Source of the DNA: Eurosta solidaginis
Lineage: Eukaryota > Arthropoda > Insecta > Diptera > Tephritidae
Reading direction: 5' to 3'
DNA length: 64,000 nt
Assembly: GCF_040869045.1 (NCBI RefSeq)
Contig: NC_090323.1
Location: forward strand, 176,660,083 to 176,724,082
Both the position numbers and the translations under genes were made by a program. The notes under the pieces were generated by a model, which had not been told where the DNA came from, searched no databases, and saw only the letters and a program-made list of their open reading frames with translations. How positions within the stretch are numbered: the first letter of the stretch is position 1; each line of letters begins with the position of its first letter. Of this stretch, positions 22,935 through 35,043 are shown piece by piece.

Positions 22935-23275
22935 AAAAGAATGCAAAGCGCGAAAAACTCTGAAGAGATTTTAGGCCTAGTTTTTCTTCCTATTTGCGTT
23001 GTACTCCGTTTAATTATTCCTACAAATTGGCGGACGGGAACTACATGTTTTATGCTGTCATCTGCAAGGCAGATGAGTTTTCACTGAGATGCTTTTCTTG
23101 GCAGAAATACACTCGGAGTGCTTGCTAAATCACTGCCGTGTTCGACCCCAAATAGAAAAACGTTCTTCTAATTGAAAAAATTTGTTTCTAAACGTTTGAT
23201 GTTGCTTTGCCGGGGCATGATCCCAGGAACTTCAATGTGGTAGGTGGAACTCGCTACCACCACACCACGGCGGCT
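22935..23275 (-). mobile_element. tRNA-derived SINE, copy 2
   Basis: Inverted copy of the element at 9111. The tail block (GCAAAGCGCGA...TTTTAGGCCTAG) is at the left, the body (CATCTGCAAGGCAGATGAG, CAGAAATACACTCGGAGTGC) in the middle, and the tRNA-like head at the right (GGGGCATGATCCCAGGAAC, then GTGGTAGGTGGAACTCGCTACC). Box B is degraded here. This is the most complete body after copy 1. Confidence 0.85.
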
Positions 23276-24206
23276 GCAAAAACTTTGATATATCTAATTA
23301 ATTTTTACAGATATTGGCCGGTCTCAATTTTTTCAATGTAGAAATTATTATCAAAATTACAATCTTTTAAATTTGAAAATTATAAAAAAAATTTCTATTT
23401 ACTGATTTCTAGCAAAACTTCATATCGACGAGCGAAAAAAGGCAACCAAGTCTCCGTTACGTCGATTTGAAGCCCCAAACTTGTACACTTGCTCACTTAT
23501 TTTGAAATGAAGGTCAAAATTTCCATTTTTTTATTATGATACGAGTTATCCACCCACAAGCGCTACGACTAGGGCTCTTTAATTTATAATTTTTATAGCA
23601 ATTTTATTTTTAATATTTGTATGAAAATTTTTATCAAAATGTCACATCTTCGAAACAGTTGTCCTAAAACTGGTAGAGTCCAAAGCCTTTAATGTACAAA
23701 AACGATTTTAAAGGTTGTCAAATTGTGGCCGTAAACTAATGAAGGCCCCTGCGGCATAACACCAAGAGTAGCAAAAGCTTAATACACAAAAATTTTTTTC
23801 AGTCAGTAATTTCACCGTGTTAGCGCATATAACCTCAATTCGTCCAATGAGAGCTCACAATAAATAAAAATATTTTTATTTTTTTCTGAAGCAAACTTAT
23901 CCTTCTCGTAATTAAGTAGACAATCCAAACTTTCGTTCATATTTAGTATGCACATTTATAAAAAAACTTTAAAAAATGTGTCCATATTTTCCCATCCATT
24001 ACTAGACTACGCCAATTTTTAGCTTCATGAAAGTGCACTCACTAATTAATGTCAATTGGGTGGCTGCTAATGCTACGGCACTTAAAAGCTAATGCTGAAA
24101 AAGGTAGATCGCAGAGAAATGCAGGTGTCTGCGTTGAAACAGCCGTTGCAGTAGCAGTTGGTAGATATGTGGCTAAATTAGATTTATGTCATTTAATAAT
24201 TTGGGG
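23276..24206. other. AT-rich spacer, no feature seen
   Basis: No gene or named repeat seen. The sequence is AT-rich with scattered homopolymers. Confidence 0.45.
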
Positions 24207-24735
24207 AAAATTTAAACAACATAACATCAGGACGACAAGGCGACAGCTGTTTCGATTATACCTTGTAAATCTCTTCAAAGCCTTTTCTCCCGGGATTGGG
24301 ATTCGAACCCGCACACCTACTATAGTTGAAATGGTTACAAACGCATTAAGCTACGTCCTTAATCGATTAACTCGTACAAACAGACAACATTTGGTTAAGT
24401 CGTTGTAGTTCTATAAATAGAACAAAAACAGCAACAATGCCAAGCTTCTCTGAAAACCGCCTTACAAACATGCATAACTTCAACACATAATTATATGCGA
24501 AGTATGTGATGTGTAGAAGATTAATATATGCAAAAGAAGGCAATTTGGAAAAACTTTACAACAACTAAGGCATGACGTAGCTAAATGCATTTGTAACCAT
24601 TTCAACTATCGTAGGAGTGCGGGTTCGAATCCCACTCCCGGGAGAAAAGGCTTTGAAGAGATTTACAAGGTATAATCGAAACAGCTGTCGCCTTGCCCGT
24701 CCTGATATCGCGTTGTTTAAATTTTCCCCAAAATA
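24207..24735. mobile_element. Foldback element with a tRNA-like box in each arm
   Basis: Two arms of about 165 bp face each other across about 190 bp of spacer. The left arm runs from GAAAATTTAAACAACATAAC through GACAGCTGTTTCGATTATAC and CCCGGGATTGGGATTCGAAC to GCTACGTC. The right arm is its reverse complement with roughly ten differences. Each arm contains a near-perfect box B (GGTTCGAATCC) preceded by a weak box-A-like stretch (GTAGCTAAATG), so each resembles a pol III promoter or SINE head. Whether it is an inverted-repeat MITE or two SINE copies inserted head-to-head cannot be settled here. Confidence 0.75.
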
Positions 24736-25136
24736 TTAAATAAATTATATAAATTAAAAATTGCCTGAAATAAATGTTTTCATAAATTTAAAGCAATACG
24801 GACAATCCCCGATTTACTCTTACAAACAGAAAACATTTGATTTATGTCAATTTTGAAGTAGAATTAACTACAGTTTTAAACAGCTTCATTTCAAATGGAT
24901 GTTTATTTAACCTTCCAAAACGGTAAAGCCTACAGTCAGCATAAGTCAACTGGACAATGACAACAACACAGGAAGGCACCTGCGCGACGGGTGCTGATAT
25001 TCCATTCCAATAATGTTGGAGTGGAGCAAAGTACGAGAGTTTAAATTTTTTGGTTAATGGAAGCGACCCCATCCTTCACAAAAACAATATTAATACCAGG
25101 GCGAATTCGATTGGAAGCCATTTCCACATTTATACC
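24736..25136. other. Spacer, no feature seen
   Basis: AT-rich, with no gene or repeat that I can name. Confidence 0.45.
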
Positions 25137-25245
25137 CTGGTGTTCGTCTGTACTTATAGCCGTTCACTAACACGATCATTTGAGCAGAATGGAGATATCT
25201 TCACCAAATTGAATACGTATTCATATAGAGTCAATCATATCGTCA
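25137..25245 (+). repeat. Diverged Helentron/DINE-like fragment
   Basis: GTTCGTCTGTACTT, then GCCGTTCACTAACACGATCA, TTTGAGCAGAATGGAGATAT and CTTCACCAAATTGAATACG, follow the same order as a block of copy A near 11625-11720 (GTTCGTCTGTCCTT, GCCGTTAACACGATAACTTG, AGCAAAAATCGACATATC). Divergence is high and no ends are visible. Likely a very old member or a related family. Confidence 0.45.
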
Positions 25246-26359
25246 ACGACGCGACGTACTTGGGAGTCGGTGGATATAACGCGAGTTACCTAGGCAAAAG
25301 GGTTTCACCAATGCAATCACAGCCGAAAACGAACAACGTGGAATAGCCAAGTCAGTGCCCACCGTGACTAAGTAAGGGGCATCTTGCCACGGGCGCTACT
25401 TACAGGGTGGCGAAAAATAGTCCGCAAAGCAGAACTTCCTGGACAGTTTGTATTTTTACTATAACTGATTTCTGGAAAAAATGTTCTATACTAAAAAATT
25501 CATGCATACATATATCCAGAACACTTGCGACTGGTTGTGGTATAATTGAAAGCATATATCTATCTTTTCTTCTCATGTTCAACGTTACGATAGCAATTAT
25601 TAAAAAATACTTTAATAATTACTGTCAAAGGGGAATCCGAAATTTGAGACACACTATGTGAAGAAGCAATAGAAAAGGCGAAGTCTGAAAAATACAATAT
25701 TGATATAGTAAAACGTGAAAGGAGGTGCCGCAAAATCGGCTAGATATATTGGTCTTTGAGCAGAATGTGGAATTTCTTGCGTCATGAAAAGTGTTCTCGG
25801 TAGTCTCCAACAAAAAATACGTAGCAGACTTACACGACTAAATTACCTTAATTTTATATTTGGATTTCTCTTAGAAGTTGGAAATTTGTTAAACAAGGAT
25901 AATAACGACGAAATTGTAAGAACTTGGGTGAATTTTATAATACAGATTTCGATGGAATAGAACTTTTTATCGAAATATGTGTCTGCAAAATATAACTTCG
26001 CAGTAGAAAAGAAATTGAACCTAAAACTCCTTTAGAATTACTTACTGTTATAATCTCGTATGGAGAAGATGTGTTTCCAAACTTGACTATCTCAGTATTA
26101 CTATTGTATAATATTACTAATGTATTACAATCATATAATTATAGGAAGGTAAAACCATTCTCTCTTCTCGGCAGCCGTAATGATTTTTTAAGTTTTAAAA
26201 AAACTTTAAAATCTCTTTCAAGAGCTTTGTGGAAACGCCAAACCAAAGGATACAAACAAAAACTTTAGTATATTTGACTTTGCAAATGCCCGACTGTTCG
26301 GCCTGGGTGCGTCTGAAACCGGCAGTGGGTAGGCGCATACGGGTCGATCTTGGAATGGA
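25246..26359. other. Spacer, no feature seen
   Basis: Reading frames are short and unrecognised. The last part (26195-26359) abuts the LTR that starts at 26360. Confidence 0.45.
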
Positions 26360-26793
26360 TGGTTCGCTCAAAAGAAATAAATAAAAACACAAGAGGAATT
26401 CCTCGTTATAAATTAATATTTAATTAAGAGTGTAAGGAAATATAAAGAGGATACAATATTACCTTTGCGTATAACTTGACGATGGTGATCCTTGCGATGT
26501 GTGCTGGTTGGCGGTCAATCGAGAAAGAGGCCGGTTATCCCGTTGAGGACAACCGCAAAGCCGCGAAAAAGTCCTCTGGTGTTAAGGAGGGGAAAGGCCA
26601 CACATACAACCACCCCCACATATACGTGCATGGGTGCTGACAACCTGCACACACACACGTGCATGTGTATGAAACGCATGCATGTGCATGCATGCACACA
26701 AATGCGGCGTGAGTGTGGGTGGCTGGAAATATTATTAAAACGTTAGGGAGGGGCGCCGTCAATCAGGTAAAAGTTAAGCATTGGGCCTAAACA
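26360..26793 (-). repeat. 434-bp LTR of a BEL/Pao-type element (copy 1, 3' LTR)
   Basis: The same 434 bp recurs at 43300-43733 with about eight substitutions (about 98% identity). It reads TG...CA on either strand (minus: TGTTTAGGCCC...GAACCA). On the minus strand a purine tract lies directly upstream, at 26794-26810, and Pao-like gag/protease fragments lie further upstream. This makes it the 3' LTR of a minus-strand element. It has a purine/pyrimidine-alternating stretch (GTGCATGTG..., GCATGCATGC). Open frames inside it on both strands are not genes. Confidence 0.82.
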
Positions 26794-26810
26794 TGCCGCC
26801 CCCCTTGCGG
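26794..26810 (-). other. Polypurine tract of the BEL/Pao-type element
   Basis: The minus strand reads CCGCAAGGGGGGCGGCA directly before TGTTTAGG. A G-rich purine run at this place is the usual plus-strand primer. Copy 2 of the LTR has no such run next to it. Confidence 0.6.
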
Positions 26811-27667
26811 TACGCAACATCATAGTCCGCCAAGGATCACCGACCGTGAAGAAGAAAAGAAAAAAATAAAAAACTTATAACTAACATAACGCCGGCCAGT
26901 CCGCCGGCTTGGCGGCACGCAAAATGGTTTGCGCAGTGTGCGAGCTTGGTGGCTGCTGCCTCGGTCATTCGCCAATTTTCCCGTTATGGTTTAAGGCCTG
27001 AGCCAGGTTTGCCTAGAGCTAGGGATTGCGAAAAGAAGTAAGAAGATATATGTGTTGATATTTCTTGCCGTTTATTACAAGTTTATTAGAAATGAACAAG
27101 CATAGGATTTTGTATGAAGAAAAATTCAATAAAAATAACTTATTGTAATGTGAATTCATACAATTGGCGAATGTTTGATAAAACGTTCACTGTTCAATCG
27201 CGGTTCGATTACTTAATCATTAGCTTAACAGTGGTTTTCAAACATTTTCGTAGGCGACTGGTATATTGCTTTATTTACATAATTTAAAATCTGCATAGCT
27301 GGTTACTCAAATTTGATCTATAAACTTGATTTTAGAAATGAACATCAATATATTGTCTGATTTTCTGTATACAAATTTAAAGAAAAGCTGATTTGAAACA
27401 AATGTACAATTCATGGCACTTCAATTTGATAACGGCCAACAAAAGAAAAACAAACCTTTCTTCCATTCCCTGGCCATTCGCGACAGCCGTTCTCCCTGTC
27501 AGCTATTATTTGACACATATGCAGGTATGGCAATGGAGGGATAGAAAGATTTTTCACTTGTAAGAATTCACAACGCACACCTCTTGCAACTGTGTACAAC
27601 AGAAATTCAATAAAAAATAACAGAGAATAAAACGCATCTGTTTCGGTCGTTACCGAACATTTTGATG
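26811..27667. other. Interval between Pao-like remnant and its LTR, no pol recognised
   Basis: A BEL/Pao element should carry several kb of reverse transcriptase and integrase here, and none is recognisable, so a large internal deletion is inferred. A GC-rich palindromic patch (GCCGGCCAGTCCGCCGGC) lies near 26892-26909. The rest is AT-rich. Confidence 0.5.
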
Positions 27668-28941
27668 TTAGGGCTTGGTTGTGCCCGAGAGTACCCAACC
27701 GAAGATGGTACTTTGAGCTAAAAAAGGGCCAAACGTGGTGGGTAGAATCCCTGGGAGTATTATCTCAGCATATACATCTGTGCCTAGGACGAGGCGGATC
27801 GGGGCGGATGAGTAGAACTGCGGATCCGCCAGACGAAGATGTGCGTACGGGGCTGCGATGGCACTGTCGATGCTGGTTGTGGGTGTAATGCGCCGAAAAT
27901 TTGATACGACCGCAGCATGGATCGCAATTCTTTTGTTTTGGCCGTGTCTTCCTCTGATTCGTAGTAGGCATCCTGCTTGCCCGCCAATGTAACTGGCAGG
28001 TAGTTGGAGCTCCTGGGCGAGCTTATCTGCTATCACGGTGGTGGGGGAGCCATCCGTCAATTAAGGCACGGACGAGGTGTAGCCGACCCCCCACTTCTAT
28101 CTTCACGACCGGGGTGGGTGTGATCGCTACCGTTGGTATCATGGTGGCGGTGGCAGCTGACTGCGGCGCTAGGAGCCCTGCCCGGAAGGCGGACACGGTG
28201 GTGAGCTGCAGCGAGTTGGATCCGTGGCTGCGATCTCGTGGCTGATGATGGGTGTGATGTCGTTGTTGCAGGCGAAGAGGCATTGTCTCCGCTCTGCAGT
28301 CGCGCGAATATCGTCTTCGTTGGGGGTTCCTGGTTTGCCGGCGAAGAAACCGGGTCTCCGCTCGGCCGTTATATGTTTGGCGCTGTGCTGTCGCTGTCCC
28401 TTGTTGGAGCCGCTTCATCTCATGCTGCAATCGAGGTCGAAATGACTTGGCTGTTGGTGGTATGGTCGGGCGAAAAGACCGCGTCTCCGCTCCGGTCCGA
28501 CTGGCATCGTGGTTTCGAGGTGGACGAAGAAGTCCAGTCTCCGTTCCAACGTCCGACGCATATAAAGAGATCGAGTCGTCTATCCGCTCTCGGGGTGAAT
28601 CTAGCTCCTCTTCCACTTGGACGCTCCATGGCTTGGAGCGGGCTTCTCGGAGTAGGTGCTCCTCCTCGTCGATCGAGGCGATGTGTAGCATCGAGTGGTG
28701 CTTCTCGCCGCACCGTTTGCATCGCCCTTGACTTGGGCACGCGTTAGAGCGGTGATCAGGGGCCAGACAATTTCCGCAGTAGCTTCCGGCGCTCTTCTGG
28801 CTTTTTTGCCCGAAAGATGGGGCATAAGCGGATAGGGTGTCGCCCAAGACACACTCGGCATTCAGATGAATAACGCACTGCGTGCGCGGCGGCATTCCGT
28901 TTCAAAGCGGCAAAACGACCCATTTTCTGAAAGGAATGCAA
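27668..28941 (-). pseudogene. gag: BEL/Pao-type gag C-terminus and protease remnant
   Basis: Three minus-strand pieces overlap in different frames. 28941-28756 gives MGRFAALKRN and CRVCLGRHPIRLCPIF. 28895-28023 gives two more Cys/His knuckles (YCGNCLAPDHRSNACPS, CKRCGEKHHSMLH), then a repetitive Arg-rich linker and the start of the protease (LVRALID). 28060-27668 continues the protease (VIADKLAQELQLP...LVLGTDVYAEIIL...STIFGWVLSG). The combination of CCHC array and retropepsin with a terminal FGWVLSG block is characteristic of BEL/Pao polyproteins. At least two frame breaks are present. The linker (about 28700-28250) has an imperfect repeat with AETRSFRP/AETRFLRR-type units. Confidence 0.8.
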
Positions 28942-31900
28942 TGGGTTTTAGTAGGTCGGGTTCTTGTCGGAGTGCAGGGGCGAGTGGTCCCTAATTGTAT
29001 TGTTGAGATTTGAGAAATTTTAGTAGCCCGCGCATAAGGGGAAACATCTGTCGCTGCATAAAAAAAAATATTCATATGTGGCGCGTATTATGTGCATGGC
29101 CTCTTTCCCCGCACGTTATGTGAATGGGTCTTTAGTGCCTTATTTTGTTTATTTTGTGTCACCCGGTAGCGTTTTAGTTAGCCACGGACACACTAATACT
29201 GCAGAAAAATTAGCATTTACGATTTTCGGTTCGCACATTCTGGTACCGAACCGGGTAGAAAGTATATAGCGTGGGTTCTTTTGAGTCGCTGTTATTTGTG
29301 TTGTTGGTGCTAAAAACCAACAACTTCCCTGCCCGCCACAAAAAAAATGTTTGGACAGCAAATTGTATGCTATGTAAAGAAAAAATAAAAAATCTTCGTT
29401 TTGGACGAAGAGAAAAATTTTTAAAATGAATCATTTTTTTTTTTTTTTTTTTTTTTTGTATTGCCCTTCAGTTATTTCTTCACCTTTTCCCCAAGTACGC
29501 TTGTAGTCCTGTTTTATTGATGGCCTTTAGCAAAAGGCACGGTTCCAGAAGGGTAGTTGGCTCCGATACCGATTCCTCAGACTCGGGTTTTTTGGATACC
29601 CGTTTGCATCTTTTTATGCATCCCTAATATAATGTACATTTAAACTCGGCATATATATGTACATACGTTGGTATAAGTATATGGACAGTCAGTGCACGGA
29701 CTTTACCGCATTGGTAGGTTTGCTAACTTTTCTGGCAATTTTCATTTTCTACTACTACTACCACCGAGGCCCAAAATCTACCAATATTTCAGTATTTTCG
29801 CACTGCAAACGTATACTGCGATAATTTTTAGTATGGAATTGCCGAGCCCACCCAACTAACATTAGGAGGCGATACTGACCAAATCAGTCAATTTTGAAAA
29901 ATTTCTGAAGAACTTAAACAGGAAATAAATTTTTGAGTAGAGAAATATAGTAACTGAGTACGCGAATATTTTCTGCGCTATTTTTTTCAGTTTTGTTTTT
30001 TGAATAATTTGAACGAAAATAAAAGGTTCTACGTAAACGATTACCTTCCGAGATCGGTTATTTTGTGGCAGTATTTTTGGTACCTTGGAATATTGTTGTT
30101 GTGATTAGACGTTTTGGTACATCTTTGTCAGTATTTCACACTCACAGGAAAAAAGTGAGTATCGTATAGGCATAAGCTATGTAGGTATATACAAAGGTAC
30201 ATGTAATTTTGTCTTGTTTACGTGTTTTAAAGGTGTCATTTCCTTGAATTGCGCGTTATTTGTTTTACAATACATTATTAATTGTTTGGTAAAAATATGA
30301 ACTGTAGCTGTTGTTTTCTTGGTAAAAAACTACCAACTACTACTATTTTCACTTTTTTTGGTCTACTACCATTCCCTTTTTAGAATTCCGCTCACTGGTA
30401 CCAGCACACCAACGGCAAAGACAAAAGAACGCACATTCATACATACCCGTGTATAGAATGTAAAATTCATATGAATTGAAACAACGGGAAACGTATCGAG
30501 TGATTTTCCGTTCTTTCAATTCATTTCTTACTACGGCGTGGAGTACAACCTTTTTTTTTTTGGGCAATAATTTTTTGTATGCTGTTGGTGGTGTATATAA
30601 ACTAAATGAGAATGATGGATGAGCTGAGCTTGGGGCACATGGTATGGATGTTCCAAATTGTGAACGTTATGATGCTAGCGCCGATCGGGAATATTTGCCT
30701 GTTTGGTCGGAAAATCGTAGTCAGCTTGCCGGTGTGGTTTTGGGTGATCAAGCGGATAATTTGCCACTGTATGCATGTATATGAATGTAGGTATGTATAT
30801 TTTGTAGGTTATTTAAACATTATATAGATTTTGTTTTCCATGCTTGCATGATGCCATTGATACTACAAAGTTTTTCACCCTGAACATCAGTTTTTATACC
30901 GCCGCTTTTCTTTGACATATCTGACAGCTCGCGGAAAAGAAGATGAAATCTTCCAACATATTTTTAAGATATACTTTTTAATAACTTTATGGCCTAAACT
31001 GTTTTATTTTTCATATAAAAGTGACGAGTATATTATAAATAACGATATCAAGTAAAAAAAACCTGGAACACATTACCATATTGAAGAAAATCTATTCTAA
31101 GAAACAGGCGGTACACTACAAAGATCCCCAAGTGTGTGCTGTGCGTATTGTTGTGTGCCTAATACGCGTGCGGTTGCTGCAATAAGTTTTAAATTGGATC
31201 AGAAAATTCTCGCACGAACTGTGGGTGAAATAACTGCATGCACCTGCAGTTGCTAGTGGCTCGCAGAAAGTGTTTCAGATTTACAAATTTTAATGAAATT
31301 TACAAGTTTTTACGGTAGTCAACAGCCTTTATAGACTTGTATCCCCGCTAGTTATACAATACTCCCCCCCCAAACAATTTCTCCTTGTTGCAACAACACC
31401 GTAATCCGCCAGCAAACTGCCCGGCAATCTTATAAAAAAAACTTAGCGATTGGAAGTTAATTGGCATCATATCAGGCAAATTTAATGAACTAAGAGAAAA
31501 CTCTTCGAGGGTTAATTTTGTAGAACATGTGCTAATCGACTTTAAGTACATTGAAAAGATATTAATAAATGTTAAACTGCGCGAGGAAAAGTGCAATAAA
31601 AAGTTCCGAGTATCGTATATTCAGGTTGCCCTGCTTAGGACGTTTCAGCTGTCAACATAGTCTTGGGTATTACATGGCGTTTAGATGATTCTAAGTACTC
31701 AATACCCAGCACGGAAAACAATATTTTTTACAAAGAAAACCTCGAAAAACCGTCTAGAACACTAGAAAATCCGCGTCTAAATAATAGTGACTTAATCTCT
31801 TGGGAGCGAATATTTATCAGTAATCATTAAACGTCCCATAGTGTTATTTTACGAGTTATATGAATACCGATGTACTGAACTATGCATTTGTTTTCGAACA

Positions 31901-32457
31901 GGTGTCTTGCTGTTGCGAGTGTGACTCACCATTATACATTCAGGCGGTTAAATGGTATTTGAACTCGAAACTTGGCACGATGTTAGTAAGATAACGACTT
32001 TTTAGTATTATTGGTGATGTACTAAATAATGCTGTCCCCAACATTTTTGGAATGTAAATATTGAATTATAGGTAATTATTCAAGATGTTGTCCCGCAATG
32101 TAAAGGGAACACTTTGACCCCAACGAACGTTCACCTCCAACCTGTGAGGTATGCTGATGTACATTGGATGATTGAATTCAGCTAACAATCATAAGTTCGG
32201 AGCACATAGTAGATAGAAATTGAGACCTAAATTTTTTCATTACATAACAGCTTGCATTTCCTCTAATACAAAGAACGCAAAACTGTGTGAATACCGCGTT
32301 AGAATAAGAACTATAAATCAACTTTGAAAGATATTAGCTATTATTATTGACCGAAATTCTTTTAATTAAATGTTTTGATTATTGTTTGATTTGCTTGTGA
32401 AAGTTTTGACAATTTTAAATCACACTTGACCGCCGAGGATCAATCTGACTAGGAACT
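28942..32457. other. Long AT-rich interval, no gene seen
   Basis: I see no convincing coding sequence on either strand. It contains a T24 run at 29434-29457 and a C8 run near 31365. No 5' LTR for the BEL/Pao-type remnant to its left is visible here. It may include host non-coding DNA. Confidence 0.45.
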
Positions 32458-34456
32458 TTATTGTATACAGAAAGTGACGAGGGCATATGTATTACATTCG
32501 GACTCTTTCAACGGTTTGAACAATCTGGGAGTGAAAGCATTTTTCCTTGGTAAATCCCCATCATCCGGTTTGGTTACCGAAATTTTAGGCATATCCATCT
32601 CTTTAAACCAATATATGATTCCAACATAATAGGCTTCAATTTCCATAGGATTTCTAAACTCACTTAATATGATCTGTGAGTTAATTGGACTGGCAATCCT
32701 ACTCGAAATGGGCGACAAGGGTGTATTAGCAATTGTTACAATTGAATCTGCATCATAGGTAACATAATCACTCTTACTTTTTCCTTGTGATCGTGTATCA
32801 AACTCGATGCAACGTTGTGTTTGCTTTGATTTTTTACAATTTTCAATTGGCGTGCCATAGCTATAACTAGTCGACTGCTTTTGAGCCTTTTCGCTGCTGA
32901 CCTCTTCAATCAAGTTTTGACTAGTTGAAGGGGAGCCTGGCCCAAAGCCTTTTGTTCTTTAGAGCTATTGTGATTATCTGGTATAATACCACTCTCCTCT
33001 AATCTATCGGAGTCATTTCTAATTGATTCAAATAATGGCGACTCTGGTGAAACAGCCTTTGTTGGTTCGTGTGCTTTCGTTGCGGTTTCAGAATTATTTT
33101 CTAAAACCTCAGATTTTGGGTTCCCTGTGTCTAGAGCATCGTTGGTGGAAATTTGGTTTGAATTGGTGTCGCTGAAAAATGGATTCAATTGCTTACTAAT
33201 AGTTTGCTCCACTGCCTTACAGTCCATGTATCCCTTTGGTAATGTCTCTGTTCTGTCACTGTCCGCTAGTGGTAAAACATTGATTGTAGCTAAATTTGAT
33301 GTTCCAAAAAACCTGGTCCGGAGAAGATGCTATTATATTAGAATGGGAAACGTCTAGAAGTATAACATTGTTATTAGGGCGCCTTTGTGGTCGCTTTTTA
33401 TGATAGTGCTATCTAGTAAAAACGCTACCTTTTGCAATATCTTCATGCACAATGAAAACAGATTGCGGCTGAATTAATAAACTCCTCTTGTTAAAGATGA
33501 AGCAGTTTTTGATGTTGTCGCAGCTACAGGGGACAGCTGATTTCCATCAGTGGACGCGTTTTCAACATTAAAGCTTCGCGGACTTTGTGAAATCACATTC
33601 AAAGGCAGATATTTTCGATATTGGATTGGCTGTTGTTATGGGCGCCAGGGACTCTATACAAGGAGCTCCTTTTAAATTGGATGTCATATTAGAAGCCATG
33701 TTTTCGTGCGTGTTTGTATTTGTAACCGCATTATCAGTTTTTGAGCTATTGTTGGTAGTTTTTACGTTACGTCGGCGTTTTACTGTCCGGGAACCCTTTA
33801 CCTGCTTAGTGGGCTTCGCAATGTTTACCAGTCTCATTGGTAGTTGTGACAATCTCTTCCTGAATTTTTTGTAAAGCTAGTATATTTTCCGTAGTTGAGT
33901 TTTTCGGATCTGAACCGTTGCGTACTTCACTTTGCAATAATGTGACGAGCGATCGCCACTGATCATTTCTCAGGTTAATTTCATTCTACATGTTATGTTA
34001 TATTTTAAATATTAAATTCACGTAGCATTTGGAATTGTCGATCCTCTAAATGGCTTAAGTTTTCATGAGACTCGAATGTGAGTAAGTGCGTTGCGTTTTC
34101 TTCATTCCAATCTAGGGCAGCCACCGTATCATTGTTTAAACAACCCGTTGCCACTTCCTTGTTCTCGGTGGTGCTCTCGCACATAGCTCCAATCGATAGG
34201 CCTAGACGGCTGAACGTTGTGGAAGTTGTTGAAACTTGTCTTTTATGCGATGCTGTGACACATTCGGTTGTTTTGAAAGCTCTCCGACCAATTTGTCCTA
34301 CAGACATGGTCACTATCACCTCGCCATGGCGTTGAAATTGGCTTCCGCCGACATTACACGTTCGCTTATTGGGCGTTTTTACGCGTGGTCGTCGGACCCG
34401 CATCTTTTCCACTACTACGTTTCCACCATTCTGCGAGAGGCAACGTCTTTCTTCAT
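32458..34456 (-). pseudogene. Unrecognised Ser/Asn/Thr-rich protein gene, broken into frames
   Basis: Consecutive minus-strand pieces, each with protein-like composition, abut or overlap by a few bases: 34456-34414 (ATG at 34456), 34412-34005, about 33985-33834, about 33830-33568, about 33590-33480, about 33300-32910 and 32913-32458. Together they would be roughly 650 residues, polar and low in hydrophobics. They include a basic patch (VKRRRNVKTTNNSSK) and phrases such as NEINLRNDQWRSLVTLLQ and NVILLDVSHSNIIASSP. Several breaks lie in homopolymers (for example T6 at 33307-33312 and A4 near 32915), so decay or assembly error is possible. I do not recognise the family, and no transposon domain is visible. 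It could be a host gene, a retrocopy or an unassigned transposon ORF. Confidence 0.5.
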
Positions 34457-34529
34457 GGTATTATAAAAAGATAATACTGAATACCGACTTCCGTGCATAT
34501 TAGAAAGGGTTGTATTTGATTTAAAAAAA

Positions 34530-34990
34530 TGTTCGTATCATCGTATGTAACAAATGTTCCTTTTGAGCTTTGAGACTTTGAGGTAACCTTTGGCCTCGTG
34601 CCTTTGGCCGAGTGCGTATGTTCGGTGGCAGACCGTGGGTCTGAGGTAGGTTTCTGGTGTCCTCGCTCCAACTAAACGAGTGAGTTGGGTGTGATTTGGT
34701 GTCCTCGCTCGGGGTGAGAGGGTGAATTGGGGTTTGATTTTGAAAATTAAAAATAAGTGTTTTGTAGCAGATGAGGGATCTGCGTGAGGGCTTTTCTGGT
34801 ATCCTCGTTATGGGAGAACGAGTGAGTGGGACACATTTTTTTGAAAGTTTAAAAATTGAGTGGGCCGGAGAATGCCTTTGGTTTCGGTGGTAGATGCGGA
34901 TCTGCCTTAGGGTTGTTGGTTGGCCTCGTTCCGGGTGAACGAGGGCTGGGGTTGATTTTTGGAAAATGTAAAGACGAGGTTGATTTTTTT
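34530..34990. repeat. Degenerate repeats beside the BEL/Pao integrase end
   Basis: The phrase TCCTCGCT or CCTCGTT...GAACGAG recurs near 34583, 34658, 34700, 34800 and 34920, each followed by an AT-rich run. Alternate units also contain GCAGATGAGGGATCTG-like segments. Units are about 40-120 bp and imperfect. They lie downstream of the integrase of the element at 35044-40203 and may be part of its 3' untranslated region or LTR. Confidence 0.5.
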
Positions 34991-35043
34991 TGATTTTTGT
35001 TTTTTTTTTTTGAAAGGAGGTATGTGTAGGAACGGAGGGATTG

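Noticed and set aside
24290..24640. Two tRNA genes in inverted orientation
   Set aside because: Box B is good, but acceptor and anticodon stems are not evident, and the similarity extends far beyond tRNA length into the foldback arms.
26492..26762. Open frames inside the 434-bp LTR on both strands
   Set aside because: They overlap one another in three frames and repeat at 43432-43702. LTR sequence explains them.
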